Shown piece by piece: positions 1 to 6,346 of a DNA stretch of 8,524 bases. Each line of letters begins with the position of its first letter. Position 1 is the stretch's first letter. The stretch spans positions 1-8,524 of the forward strand of contig CAMPHD010000118.1 in NCBI GenBank assembly GCA_946885765.1. The letters run 5' to 3'. This stretch comes from an uncultured Thalassospira sp. (lineage in GTDB: Bacteria > Pseudomonadota > Alphaproteobacteria > Rhodospirillales_A > Thalassospiraceae). The position numbers and the translations under genes are program-made. The notes beneath the pieces are model-generated. The model saw only the letters and a list, made by a program, of their open reading frames with translations. It searched no databases and had not been told where the DNA came from.

Positions 1-973
1 TCTGATCGGCAATTTCCTTGACCGCTGCCATGGCTTCGGTGGCAAGGGCTGCAATCACATCGTCGCTGAAATGGCGGATTTCCGCACCCTTGGCCAATAC
101 AGCCTGATAGGACTGGATATTGTTGAAGGTGAAATCAGCCAGTGTCTGTTCGACATTGGCCTGCGCTGCGATGGCAAAGATTTCCTGAAGGTCTTCGGGC
201 AATTCCGCGAATTTGTCCTTGTTGACGAAGACTTCAATACCTGTACCCGGCTCGGCAAAGGCCGGAGTGTAATAATATTTGCCAACCTGCGTCAGACCAA
301 ACGCATAATCGTTCCACGGACCAACCCATTCGGCGGCATCAATCGCACCGGACTGCATGGCCGGCAGAATTTCGGCTGCTGGCAACACGGTAACGTTTGC
401 GCCCAGGCGACGCATGGCTTCACCACCGATCCCGGCATAGCGCATCTTGATGCCCTTGATGTCGTCAACGGTGTTGATTTCCTTGTTGAACCAGCCACCG
501 GCCTGCAAACCGGTATTCCCCGCAGGAAACGGCTTGACGTTGAACTGGGCATAAAGTTCATCCCAAAGCTCCTGCCCGCCGCCAAAACGCAGCCAGCCCG
601 AAAGTTCCCAACCCATCAGGCCAAACGGAATTGTCGAGAAAAAGTTTACGGCCGCATCCTTACCCGCCCAGTAATAGGGCGTGCCATGAGCCAGTTCGGC
701 AACGCCCTGCTCGACCGCATCCAGACATTCAAATGCCGGAACCAGTTCGCCCGGGCCATAAACCGTGATTTTAAGGCGTCCACCCGACATTTTGGTTACG
801 CGCTCGGCGAATTTCTCGCCATTGGCACCAAGCCCCGGCGAGCCTTTCGGCCAGGGCATAACCATACGCCAGTGGATTTGCTCATCGGCTTTGACAATTG
901 CAGGCGCAGCACTGCTGGCAACAAAGGCACCAGCGGCCACACCGGCACCAGTCAGGAATTGACGACGTTTCAT
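1..973 (-). CDS. TRAP transporter substrate-binding protein, TakP-like (copy 1, C-terminus cut off)
   Basis: Periplasmic solute receptor of a tripartite ATP-independent (TRAP) transporter, DctP family (PF03480), closest in style to the alpha-keto-acid binder TakP. The frame is open from the ATG at 973 to the window edge: 324 codons, about 40 short of the neighbouring paralogue. The N-terminus KRRQFLTGAG followed by a hydrophobic alanine-rich stretch is a twin-arginine (Tat) signal, probably cleaved near residue 29. Family hallmarks in order are GELVP, PYYWAGK, GGGQELW, GNTGLQAGGWF, MRYAGIGGEAMRRLG and DAAEWVGPWND. Gln157, Arg178, Glu215 and Trp216 match the positions that bind the carboxylate and sodium ion in TakP. 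A clear AGGGAG ribosome-binding site lies 7 bases upstream. It is roughly 70% identical by eye to the gene at 1220-2314 but separated from it by a terminator, so it needs its own promoter. No DctQ/DctM subunits are visible. The substrate is probably a small organic or keto acid (inference). Confidence 0.93.
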   Translation of the reverse strand, partial: MKRRQFLTGAGVAAGAFVASSAAPAIVKADEQIHWRMVMPWPKGSPGLGANGEKFAERVTKMSGGRLKITVYGPGELVPAFECLDAVEQGVAELAHGTPYYWAGKDAAVNFFSTIPFGLMGWELSGWLRFGGGQELWDELYAQFNVKPFPAGNTGLQAGGWFNKEINTVDDIKGIKMRYAGIGGEAMRRLGANVTVLPAAEILPAMQSGAIDAAEWVGPWNDYAFGLTQVGKYYYTPAFAEPGTGIEVFVNKDKFAELPEDLQEIFAIAAQANVEQTLADFTFNNIQSYQAVLAKGAEIRHFSDDVIAALATEAMAAVKEIADQ

Positions 974-996
974 TGTGGGGCTCCCTAAATTCATAT

Positions 997-1014
997 TGGC
1001 AATTTTTTTGCGTA
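997..1014 (-). promoter_or_regulatory. Shared upstream element of the TRAP binding-protein genes (copy A)
   Basis: On the minus strand this reads TACGCAAAAAAATTGCCA, 24 bases upstream of the copy 1 start codon. Closely similar sequences lie at 2340-2356 and 2402-2419 upstream of the paralogous gene. It may be an operator or a -35 region; the A-tract could also be chance, since short A-runs are common between genes. Confidence 0.35.
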
Positions 1015-1146
1015 AATCTGCTTCTAAAATAGCATTCATAACTTTGCAAGGGATTGAAGTTGCGGCTTTTGCTGTCTTTAACACTTTATCTTCACATATC
1101 TCAGCATCCCGTAACGTTCCTGGCATCCCGCAAGTTTGCCCGAAAG

Positions 1147-1185
1147 CAAGAAATAAAGCAGGGCCGCCTATCCGGCGGCCCTGCT
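1147..1185 (-). terminator. Rho-independent terminator of TRAP binding-protein copy 2
   Basis: A perfect 12-base-pair GC-rich stem (AGCAGGGCCGCC pairing with GGCGGCCCTGCT, 1157-1168 with 1174-1185) has a 5-base loop. On the minus strand it is followed by TTTATTTCTTG. It lies 34 bases past the stop codon at 1220. It should stop most transcription before the downstream paralogue, making the two genes separate units. Confidence 0.88.
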
Positions 1186-1219
1186 CGTCTGATGACTGTA
1201 TACGCAAATACCGAAAGGC

Positions 1220-2314
1220 TTAGTAGCCCCAGACCTTCGCGCGCTGCAAAAGACCGGTCGCCTCGAATTCCTTGCCGTAACGTGCGGCTTTTTTCACAAG
1301 CGCAAGATAGCTTTCCGCGATCCTGCCGCTCAGATCGTTCTTCGCAGCAATTTCCTCGACCGCGGCATTGGACTGCTCGGCCAGCGCCAGAATGACATCG
1401 TCCGAGAACTGGCGAACCTCGACCCCTTTGTCGATCAGCGGCTGATAGGATTGCAGGTTGTTGAACGTAAAGTCCGCCAGCGTGTTTTCGGCAATCGCCT
1501 GCGCGGCATAACGGATGATCGCCTGCAGATCGGGGCCAAGCGCATCGAACTTTTCCTTGGAAATAAAGATTTCAAGGCCCGGTCCGGGCTCATGGAAGGC
1601 CGGGGTATAGTAGAATTTCGCAACCTGATAGAGGCCAAATGCAAGGTCGTTCCACGGACCAACCCATTCGGCGGCATCAATCGCACCGGATTGCATGGCG
1701 GGTAAAATTTCCCCCGGTGGCAGCATGGTGATGTTCGCACCAAGGCGGCGCATAGCTTCACCACCAAGACCGGCATAGCGGGCTTTAAGCCCCTTCAGGT
1801 CTTCAACCGAATTGATTTCCTTATTAAACCAGCCACCGGCCTGCATGCCCGAATTCCCGGCATAGAACGGCACAACATTAAACTCGGCATAAGCTTCTTC
1901 CCAAAGCTCCTGTCCTCCGCCAAAACGCAGCCAGGCGGAGAGTTCCCATGCCGTCAGACCAAACGGAATGGTCGAGAAGAAGTTCAGTGCCGGATTCTTG
2001 CCCTGCCAGTAATAAGGGGTACCGTGCGCCATTTCGACCACGCCCTGCTCGACCGCATCCATGCATTCGAACGGCGGGACGATTTCACCTGCCCCAAAAA
2101 CCGAAATGCTTAGACGTCCATTGGACATTTCCTTGACCATGGCAGCAAATTTTTCGGCATTGGTGCCAAGGCCCGGCGTCCCTTTGGGCCACGGCATTAC
2201 CATCCGCCAATTCAGGCTTTCCTGCGCGGATGCGATGGCCGGTGCGGCAACCGTGGCCGCAACCGCGGCACCAGCGCCAATACCGGCCCCTTTAAGGAAC
2301 TGACGACGTTTCAT
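1220..2314 (-). CDS. TRAP transporter substrate-binding protein, TakP-like (copy 2, complete)
   Basis: Complete 364-residue periplasmic receptor of the TRAP DctP family (PF03480), which delivers a small organic acid to a sodium-driven DctQ/DctM permease. The N-terminus KRRQFLKGAG is a good twin-arginine motif, followed by a long alanine-rich hydrophobic stretch and a probable cleavage after AIASA (residue 30), so export should be by Tat as a folded protein. Hallmarks are GEIVP (77-81), PYYWQGK (100-106), GGGQELW (132-138), GNSGMQAGGWF (153-163) and EWVGPWND (216-223). Gln158, Arg179, Glu216 and Trp217 correspond to the ligand and sodium contacts described for TakP. The length is normal for the family. 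The start is supported by AGGGG about 7 bases upstream. No TRAP membrane subunits are in the window, so this is either an edge of a larger locus or one of two spare receptors sharing a remote permease (inference). The exact ligand is unknown. Confidence 0.95.
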   Translation of the reverse strand: MKRRQFLKGAGIGAGAAVAATVAAPAIASAQESLNWRMVMPWPKGTPGLGTNAEKFAAMVKEMSNGRLSISVFGAGEIVPPFECMDAVEQGVVEMAHGTPYYWQGKNPALNFFSTIPFGLTAWELSAWLRFGGGQELWEEAYAEFNVVPFYAGNSGMQAGGWFNKEINSVEDLKGLKARYAGLGGEAMRRLGANITMLPPGEILPAMQSGAIDAAEWVGPWNDLAFGLYQVAKFYYTPAFHEPGPGLEIFISKEKFDALGPDLQAIIRYAAQAIAENTLADFTFNNLQSYQPLIDKGVEVRQFSDDVILALAEQSNAAVEEIAAKNDLSGRIAESYLALVKKAARYGKEFEATGLLQRAKVWGY

Positions 2315-2339
2315 TGTAAACCCCTAAACTCTTTTACTT

Positions 2340-2356
2340 TGGTGATTTTTTGCGCA
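2340..2356 (-). promoter_or_regulatory. Shared upstream element (copy B) within a small inverted repeat
   Basis: On the minus strand TGCGCAAAAAATCACCA lies about 26 bases upstream of the copy 2 start codon and matches the elements at 997-1014 and 2402-2419. It overlaps a 7-base inverted repeat (GGTGATT 2341-2347, AATCACC 2356-2362, 8-base spacer), which copy A lacks. Its function is not known; an operator or part of the promoter is possible. Confidence 0.35.
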
Positions 2357-2401
2357 ATCACCGCTAAGCGTTGGGGGATTTTGGCGAAAAGATCGCGCAT
2401 A

Positions 2402-2419
2402 TGCCACTATTTTTGCGTA
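2402..2419 (-). promoter_or_regulatory. Shared upstream element (copy C)
   Basis: On the minus strand TACGCAAAAATAGTGGCA matches copy A (997-1014) at 15 of 18 positions without gaps. It lies about 88 bases upstream of the copy 2 start codon, in the 141-base gap between that gene and the lysozyme-like gene. Together with copy B it would give this gene two sites and its paralogue one. Confidence 0.3.
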
Positions 2420-2455
2420 GAACAATACGGATTTTTTCGCCGACGTTACGGCAGC

Positions 2456-2935
2456 TTAGCTGCCGCCAAGGTAACGATTGTAATTGGCGATAAACTCATC
2501 CGTCGTCCCCTTGCCCCCAGCAGTGTTGTAATACTGCTTCCAATAGGCCGCGAGACCGGGGATATCGTTTGCATCGGGCAAGGCGGCGCTGACCCGCATA
2601 TAACGAACCCGGCACATGGCTGCGGCATAGGCATTGTTGGTTGCCAACTGATCGGCCTTCGAGGCGGGCTGCGGAGCCAGATAGGAGTCGATCTTTGCCT
2701 TCAGATCGGCCCGGTAATCGAGATAATTGACATAGCAATCGTCAAGTGTTGCAGGTTCCATCTGAAAAATACCGCGCGCCGGACCACCCCCGATCTGCTC
2801 GACATAGGTGCCAAGCCCGCTTTCCTGGGCGGCGGTTCCCATGATCAGGTTTTCGGCGGCCTGCGACCACAGACCAAGATTTTGCAAAACCGGGCGAACA
2901 ATTGACTGGCGCAACTGGCTGGCATTGATCGGCAT
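2456..2935 (-). CDS. Lysozyme-like (phage-type lytic transglycosylase fold) protein
   Basis: A 159-residue protein that resembles the lysozyme-like proteins found in phage genomes. Near the N-terminus the pattern AENLIMGTAAQESGLGTY is followed by GGGPARGIFQMEPAT (49-63). Glu38 in the AAQES motif sits where soluble lytic transglycosylases have their catalytic glutamate, and GIFQMEPAT resembles their G-hydrophobic-Q motif. A peptidoglycan-cleaving role is therefore inferred, not proven. There is no signal peptide or membrane segment, so it would need a holin or another route to reach the cell wall. An in-frame ATG at 2950 would add five residues (MQGNI). I chose the ATG at 2935 because AAGGAA lies 5 bases ahead of it and would otherwise fall inside the coding region. 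No other phage gene is nearby, so it is either a stray phage-derived gene or a domesticated one. Its base composition looks like that of its neighbours. Confidence 0.8.
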   Translation of the reverse strand: MPINASQLRQSIVRPVLQNLGLWSQAAENLIMGTAAQESGLGTYVEQIGGGPARGIFQMEPATLDDCYVNYLDYRADLKAKIDSYLAPQPASKADQLATNNAYAAAMCRVRYMRVSAALPDANDIPGLAAYWKQYYNTAGGKGTTDEFIANYNRYLGGS

Positions 2936-2940
2936 GATGT

Positions 2941-2946
2941 TTCCTT
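2941..2946 (-). promoter_or_regulatory. Ribosome-binding site fixing the lysozyme-like start
   Basis: AAGGAA on the minus strand, 5 bases before the ATG at 2935. It overlaps the codons that would follow the alternative start at 2950, which argues for the shorter protein. A stable hairpin (2951-2981) ends four bases upstream of it. Confidence 0.6.
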
Positions 2947-2950
2947 GCAT

Positions 2951-2996
2951 TCATCAGGGACAGAATTGATCTGCCTGATGACGCAAGACGTCATCA
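2951..2996 (-). promoter_or_regulatory. Overlapping, mutually exclusive hairpins in the lysozyme-like leader
   Basis: In the minus-strand RNA, TGATGACG (2996-2989) pairs with CGTCATCA (2983-2976) over a 5-base loop. Alternatively TCATCAGG (2981-2974) pairs with CCTGATGA (2958-2951); that stem is extended by CAGA/TCTG inside the loop and a 2-base bulge. Both structures use 2976-2981, so only one can form. Neither is followed by a T-run, so a classic terminator is unlikely. They could control translation, stabilise the upstream AraC-gene mRNA end, or be protein-binding dyads in DNA. Confidence 0.4.
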
Positions 2997-3033
2997 TCCG
3001 TGATTTTAATCATGCCTCTTGATGATAACCCGA

Positions 3034-4050
3034 TTACCGGTCTCGTGCGTCCGATGGCGATATGCCGAAAACCCGTTTGAACGCGGTTGCAAAGTTCGCC
3101 GGGCTTGAATAACCGGCCATCCAGGCGGCTTGCCCGATTGTCAGGCCGTCTTTTTCCATCGCGTCGCGCGCCGCGATCAGGCGACTTTCGCGGATGAAAT
3201 CCTTGATCGTCATTCCATAGGCATTTTTGAAAGTGCGCTGCAGACTGGCAACGCTCATTCCCAGTATCCGCGATAAATCACTCAGGGACAAATCATCCAG
3301 TATATGACCGGCGATGTAGTCGCGGATTTCCTGAGCTTTTTGATGATGATCCAGCGCATCCGGCTCGACTGCACCCTCGCCTGTATCCGTACTGACTCTG
3401 CGAAGAGAACCAAGGGCTTCGGCAAAAATCTCCAACCCCCGACTTTCGGCGTAAAGATCGCGAAACAGCGGATCATCCGTTGGCGGATACAATAACTGGT
3501 CGGTCAACGCAATGGCACGACGCGAGGGTTGCCATTTGTGAACCGAAATTCCGGCATGAATGAAGTCGTCAATTCCGGCATGACGGTGATCACCATTGCG
3601 GACCCGCTTGACCACCCAGTCATATTTGGCCGAAATCATCACCTTGCAAACATCATCACCCTTTTCCAATTCACGATGCAACATCACCGGCTGCGACAAT
3701 GACCAGATAAAACCAACCGGTTGTTCACGGGCATCAAGATCAAAAGGTACATTATCAAACGCACCCCGCACCCGTCCCCGCAACACAATTGCCACCGTTA
3801 CCGCAGCATTGACCGGAAATTTTACTGCCGCGTCCTGCATGGTTACGGTATCGGTCGTATGAATGTTCAGAAATGACTGCAGATTGTCGTTCGACATCCG
3901 ACCACTCATCATCGGGCGACGTCGTACCCCTTCGGCTGCATTCCGCGGCAAAGCAGTCCCAAAATCTTCAAGCTGCTGGCCGGTAATGGTCTCGCGACGG
4001 GTCACATTCCGACGCGAACGTTGCGGCGCATGCTGTCGATCAAACGCCAT
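3034..4050 (-). CDS. AraC-family transcriptional regulator, probably of the divergent iron receptor
   Basis: A 338-residue regulator with the two helix-turn-helix motifs of AraC/XylS proteins at the C-terminus: LSLSDLSRILGMSVASLQRT (about 254-273) and LTIGQAAWMAGYSSPANFAT (about 303-322), ending in the usual FKRVFGISPSDAR. The remaining 230 residues have no recognised enzyme or membrane part and are presumably the ligand-sensing and dimerisation domain, with a beta-rich stretch around 70-125. The start at 4050 has AAGGGA about 7 bases upstream. It is divergent from a TonB-dependent receptor gene with 163 bases between the starts. This is the standard arrangement for PchR/YbtA-type regulators that activate siderophore-receptor genes when the ferric ligand is inside the cell. 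Activation of the receptor operon and autoregulation through the repeats at 4081-4130 are inferences. The 60-residue N-terminal arginine-rich leader looks poorly conserved, so a later start is possible. Confidence 0.92.
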   Translation of the reverse strand: MAFDRQHAPQRSRRNVTRRETITGQQLEDFGTALPRNAAEGVRRRPMMSGRMSNDNLQSFLNIHTTDTVTMQDAAVKFPVNAAVTVAIVLRGRVRGAFDNVPFDLDAREQPVGFIWSLSQPVMLHRELEKGDDVCKVMISAKYDWVVKRVRNGDHRHAGIDDFIHAGISVHKWQPSRRAIALTDQLLYPPTDDPLFRDLYAESRGLEIFAEALGSLRRVSTDTGEGAVEPDALDHHQKAQEIRDYIAGHILDDLSLSDLSRILGMSVASLQRTFKNAYGMTIKDFIRESRLIAARDAMEKDGLTIGQAAWMAGYSSPANFATAFKRVFGISPSDARDR

Positions 4051-4080
4051 ACAGTTTCCCTTCCAAACCTGAACACCCCG

Positions 4081-4130
4081 TCAAATGCGATATTTGCGTT
4101 TTTGCAAACATCAATGGCGATCTCGCAAAC
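4081..4130. repeat. 30-base-spaced direct repeat in the divergent promoter region, candidate AraC-regulator site
   Basis: TCAAATGCGAT (4081-4091) and TCAATGGCGAT (4111-4121) are direct repeats 30 bases apart, about three helical turns. Each is followed by a GCAAAC (4104-4109 and 4125-4130, 21 bases apart). The same stretch contains inverted words TTTGC/GCAAA (4093-4097, 4104-4108) and CAAAT/ATTTG (4082-4086, 4092-4096). AraC-family dimers typically bind direct repeats with helical spacing, and this lies between the regulator gene and the receptor promoter. Confidence 0.4.
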
Positions 4131-4140
4131 GGTATTCCGA

Positions 4141-4167
4141 TTGCTCAAACCACCCAGCTAATAATAT
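4141..4167 (+). promoter_or_regulatory. Candidate promoter of the receptor operon
   Basis: TTGCTC (4141-4146) and TAATAT (4162-4167) are 15 bases apart, giving a sigma70-like pair with a short spacer, as is common for promoters needing an activator. A transcript would begin near 4174, about 40 bases before the receptor ATG. The -10 hexamer overlaps the Fur-box-like sequence, as expected for iron repression. Confidence 0.35.
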
Positions 4168-4181
4168 TCAAAATCATTCGC
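4163..4181 (+). promoter_or_regulatory. Fur-box-like sequence upstream of the receptor
   Basis: AATATTCAAAATCATTCGC matches the classical 19-base Fur consensus (GATAATGATAATCATTATC) at 13 of 19 positions by my alignment, with an intact AATCATT core. It overlaps the candidate -10 element and lies 32 bases ahead of the start codon. The match is suggestive only: the region is AT-rich, and alphaproteobacteria often use divergent Fur, RirA or Irr sites. Confidence 0.35.
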
Positions 4182-4201
4182 ATTTGGCAAATTTATTTGA
4201 T

Positions 4202-4206
4202 AAGGA
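4202..4206 (+). promoter_or_regulatory. Ribosome-binding site fixing the receptor start
   Basis: AAGGA lies 7 bases before the ATG at 4214. The frame stays open upstream to 4085, but that extension has no good ribosome-binding site and would run through the promoter region, and the signal peptide begins only after 4214. Confidence 0.75.
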
Positions 4207-4213
4207 AATCAGC

Positions 4214-6238
4214 ATGTCGCAGTCATCAAGACCGGTTTTGCCGGGCAAACGCCGCCAACCGGTCCATGGCCTGTATCGCGCAACCCTGCTTGCCGGGGTC
4301 GCCCTGACAGTGCTTCCGGTGGCAGCCATCGCACAAGAAACCAAAGCCGAGGACGAAACCGTTCTGGCACCAATCGAAGTTACGGCAAGTCAGGAAACCA
4401 ACCAAACGGCGGCAGGCGGCGTCAATGTTACGCAAAAAGATATTGACCGCATTAACCCGCAAACCATCAAGGATGTCTTCAAAAACGAACCAGCGGTTCA
4501 GGTTAGCGGCGCATCAGCCATTGCACAGAAGGTTTACGTGCAAGGTATAGAGAACACCAAACTGAATGTGCAGGTCGATGGTACGAGACAGGTTGATTCC
4601 ACCTATCATCACATCGGCACCGCAGTTATCGATCCCGGTATGCTGAAATCGGTCGAGGTTGAATCCGGTATTGCACCGGCGGATGCTGGCCCAAATGCGC
4701 TTGGCGGTTCAATGTCCTATGAAACCAAGGATGCACGCGACATTCTTGTACCGAACGATCCGTTCGGCGGCTCTGCCAAGATTCAGTATAACAGCAACAC
4801 CAAAGGCTTCACCGAATGGCTGACGCTGGCAGGTCAGCATGAAGGCTTCGAAGCACTTGCCTATGTGCAAAACAGCAATCAGGGCAATTATAAAGACGGC
4901 GATGATAACGAAGTTGCCGGCATCGGAGATGGCAGCAAGAACGGCCTTGGCAAGATCGCCTTCACCGGCAATGAAGGATCACGTATCGAAGCCTTTGCCA
5001 GCCATCTTGAAGACGAGGGTGTCCGTCCTGCCCGTCCAAACTTTGGATCGCTGACGAATGGGGCGGCCCCACAATGGATATCTTACAAGGATACATCCCT
5101 TGGCGTCAGTTATGTCGATGAACAACCGTCCGGACTTCTGGCACCGGAGCTCAGCCTTAATTACAGTAAAACGCACCTTGATGTGCCAAAGCTGAACGGC
5201 ACCACCCATATTGAATCCGAAATAGAAACCCTGAATGGTAAAGCGGCCAATACGTTTGATGTCGGTATGGGCAATATCAAGACCGGGGTCGATTTTTACC
5301 ACGACGAGGCAACCGGTGGCGGGGATACTACAGGTGCGGCTGGAAGAGCTGGTAGATATACGGAGACAACCACAAATGTTGGTGTCTTCTCGCAGGCCCG
5401 ACTTTCCCTAACCGATGACTGGCGCGTATCTTTTGGCGGTCGCGGAGACCAGCAGTGGTTTGAAGGCATTGATGGGACCGACTTCAGCGAATTCGGACTG
5501 AGCGGAAATGCCAACACCGAATATGACCTGACCGACGAACTGATGGTTTATGGCGGTCTCGGCACCAGCTTTGGTGGATTGCCGCTTGGTGAATCAGCGA
5601 TCTACAACTTCACCGGTATCTGGAATTATGACGGTTTCAAACCGTCGCGGTCCCACAACTATAAGGCCGGTGCGCGTTACAGCCTCGAACAGTGGGATTT
5701 TGACGGCAATCTGTTCTATAACAAGATCAACGGATCACATTCTCTCGAATATACGACACGCAATACGACAAGTGATCTGGAAACACGCGGCGTTAACCTA
5801 TCCGCAACCTGGACTTACGGACCCGGTTTTGTCCGCGCGGCTTATACCCACACCGATGTCGAAAGAGACGGCAAAGTACCACTCAGTAACGATGCCTCCT
5901 ATCAGGGCGTTATCGTAGGCGACATTGTTAATTTCGAAATCGCCCATCGCTTTGATGATATGGGCATTCAGGTTGGTTCGACCTCTGAACTTGCCCTGTC
6001 CGATGATGATCCTGAAAAGAATGGCAATGCGAAACTCGACACCTATTTCGTTGCTAATCTTTATGGCGAATGGACTCCTGCCGCACTGTCCGATTCCGTC
6101 ACATTGCGGGTAGACGCACTCAACATTTTTGACCGTGACTATGTGGCACGGACGACGCCTGGTTACGACAGCGGTCGTATCGAACCCTATCACGAGCCAG
6201 GTCGCACCTTCCTTGTGTCGGCAAAGGTGGCGTTCTGA
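4214..6238 (+). CDS. TonB-dependent outer-membrane receptor (heme or ferric siderophore)
   Basis: A 674-residue outer-membrane receptor importing an iron complex with energy from TonB. Residues 1-40 form a signal peptide: basic KRR at 12-14, hydrophobic LLAGVALTVLPVAAIA, cleavage probably before Gln41. A TonB box (ETVLAPIEV, 48-56) precedes the plug domain (about 65-170; conserved VYVQGI, VDGTRQ, VEVESGIAPADAG and ALGGSMSYET). The remainder is an aromatic-rich beta-barrel ending LVSAKVAF with the C-terminal phenylalanine needed for insertion. The late DALNIFDRDYV and the EPGRTF near the end are typical of the heme/hemoglobin-receptor branch. A YHHIGT motif (131-136) in the plug offers two adjacent histidines that might touch heme. 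The usual FRAP-type motif of heme receptors is not obvious, so a siderophore ligand remains possible. It is first in a plus-strand operon with a binding protein and DUF2218, and divergent from an AraC regulator. Confidence 0.93.
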   Translation: MSQSSRPVLPGKRRQPVHGLYRATLLAGVALTVLPVAAIAQETKAEDETVLAPIEVTASQETNQTAAGGVNVTQKDIDRINPQTIKDVFKNEPAVQVSGASAIAQKVYVQGIENTKLNVQVDGTRQVDSTYHHIGTAVIDPGMLKSVEVESGIAPADAGPNALGGSMSYETKDARDILVPNDPFGGSAKIQYNSNTKGFTEWLTLAGQHEGFEALAYVQNSNQGNYKDGDDNEVAGIGDGSKNGLGKIAFTGNEGSRIEAFASHLEDEGVRPARPNFGSLTNGAAPQWISYKDTSLGVSYVDEQPSGLLAPELSLNYSKTHLDVPKLNGTTHIESEIETLNGKAANTFDVGMGNIKTGVDFYHDEATGGGDTTGAAGRAGRYTETTTNVGVFSQARLSLTDDWRVSFGGRGDQQWFEGIDGTDFSEFGLSGNANTEYDLTDELMVYGGLGTSFGGLPLGESAIYNFTGIWNYDGFKPSRSHNYKAGARYSLEQWDFDGNLFYNKINGSHSLEYTTRNTTSDLETRGVNLSATWTYGPGFVRAAYTHTDVERDGKVPLSNDASYQGVIVGDIVNFEIAHRFDDMGIQVGSTSELALSDDDPEKNGNAKLDTYFVANLYGEWTPAALSDSVTLRVDALNIFDRDYVARTTPGYDSGRIEPYHEPGRTFLVSAKVAF

Positions 6239-6271
6239 TCAGGCAATTCTTCAACAGATATAAAATCCGCG

Positions 6272-6296
6272 ATGGGTGGCATTCCGTGCCGCCCAT
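6272..6296 (+). other. Intercistronic hairpin between receptor and binding-protein genes
   Basis: ATGGGTGGCA (6272-6281) pairs with TGCCGCCCAT (6287-6296) over a 5-base loop: ten pairs including one G-U. It is followed by TTCGGCGTTTT rather than an uninterrupted T-run. It may act as a leaky terminator or a 3'-end stabiliser that keeps receptor mRNA more abundant than the downstream genes. Confidence 0.5.
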
Positions 6297-6346
6297 TTCG
6301 GCGTTTTGACCTTCCCCAACCCACGCATTTCAGCAGGGCTTTCAAG

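Noticed and set aside
71..988. Long plus-strand open frame of 305 codons opposite the first TRAP gene
   Set aside because: It lies antisense to a gene with clear TRAP-family motifs throughout, and its translation shows no recognisable family; it is a shadow of the real gene's codon bias.
2450..2464. Perfect palindrome GGCAGCTTAGCTGCC at the stop codon of the lysozyme-like gene, considered as a terminator
   Set aside because: The central loop is a single base and no T-run follows on the minus strand, so it does not look like an intrinsic terminator; probably chance from the GCT/AGC codons around the stop.
2339..2905. Plus-strand open frame of 188 codons opposite the lysozyme-like gene
   Set aside because: It begins inside the promoter region of the TRAP gene on the other strand and lacks a ribosome-binding site; the minus-strand frame has a good one and recognisable motifs.
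2456..4050. Prophage or mobile island in the middle of the window
   Set aside because: Only one phage-like gene is present; no integrase, transposase, att-like direct repeats or terminal inverted repeats are seen, and composition does not shift.
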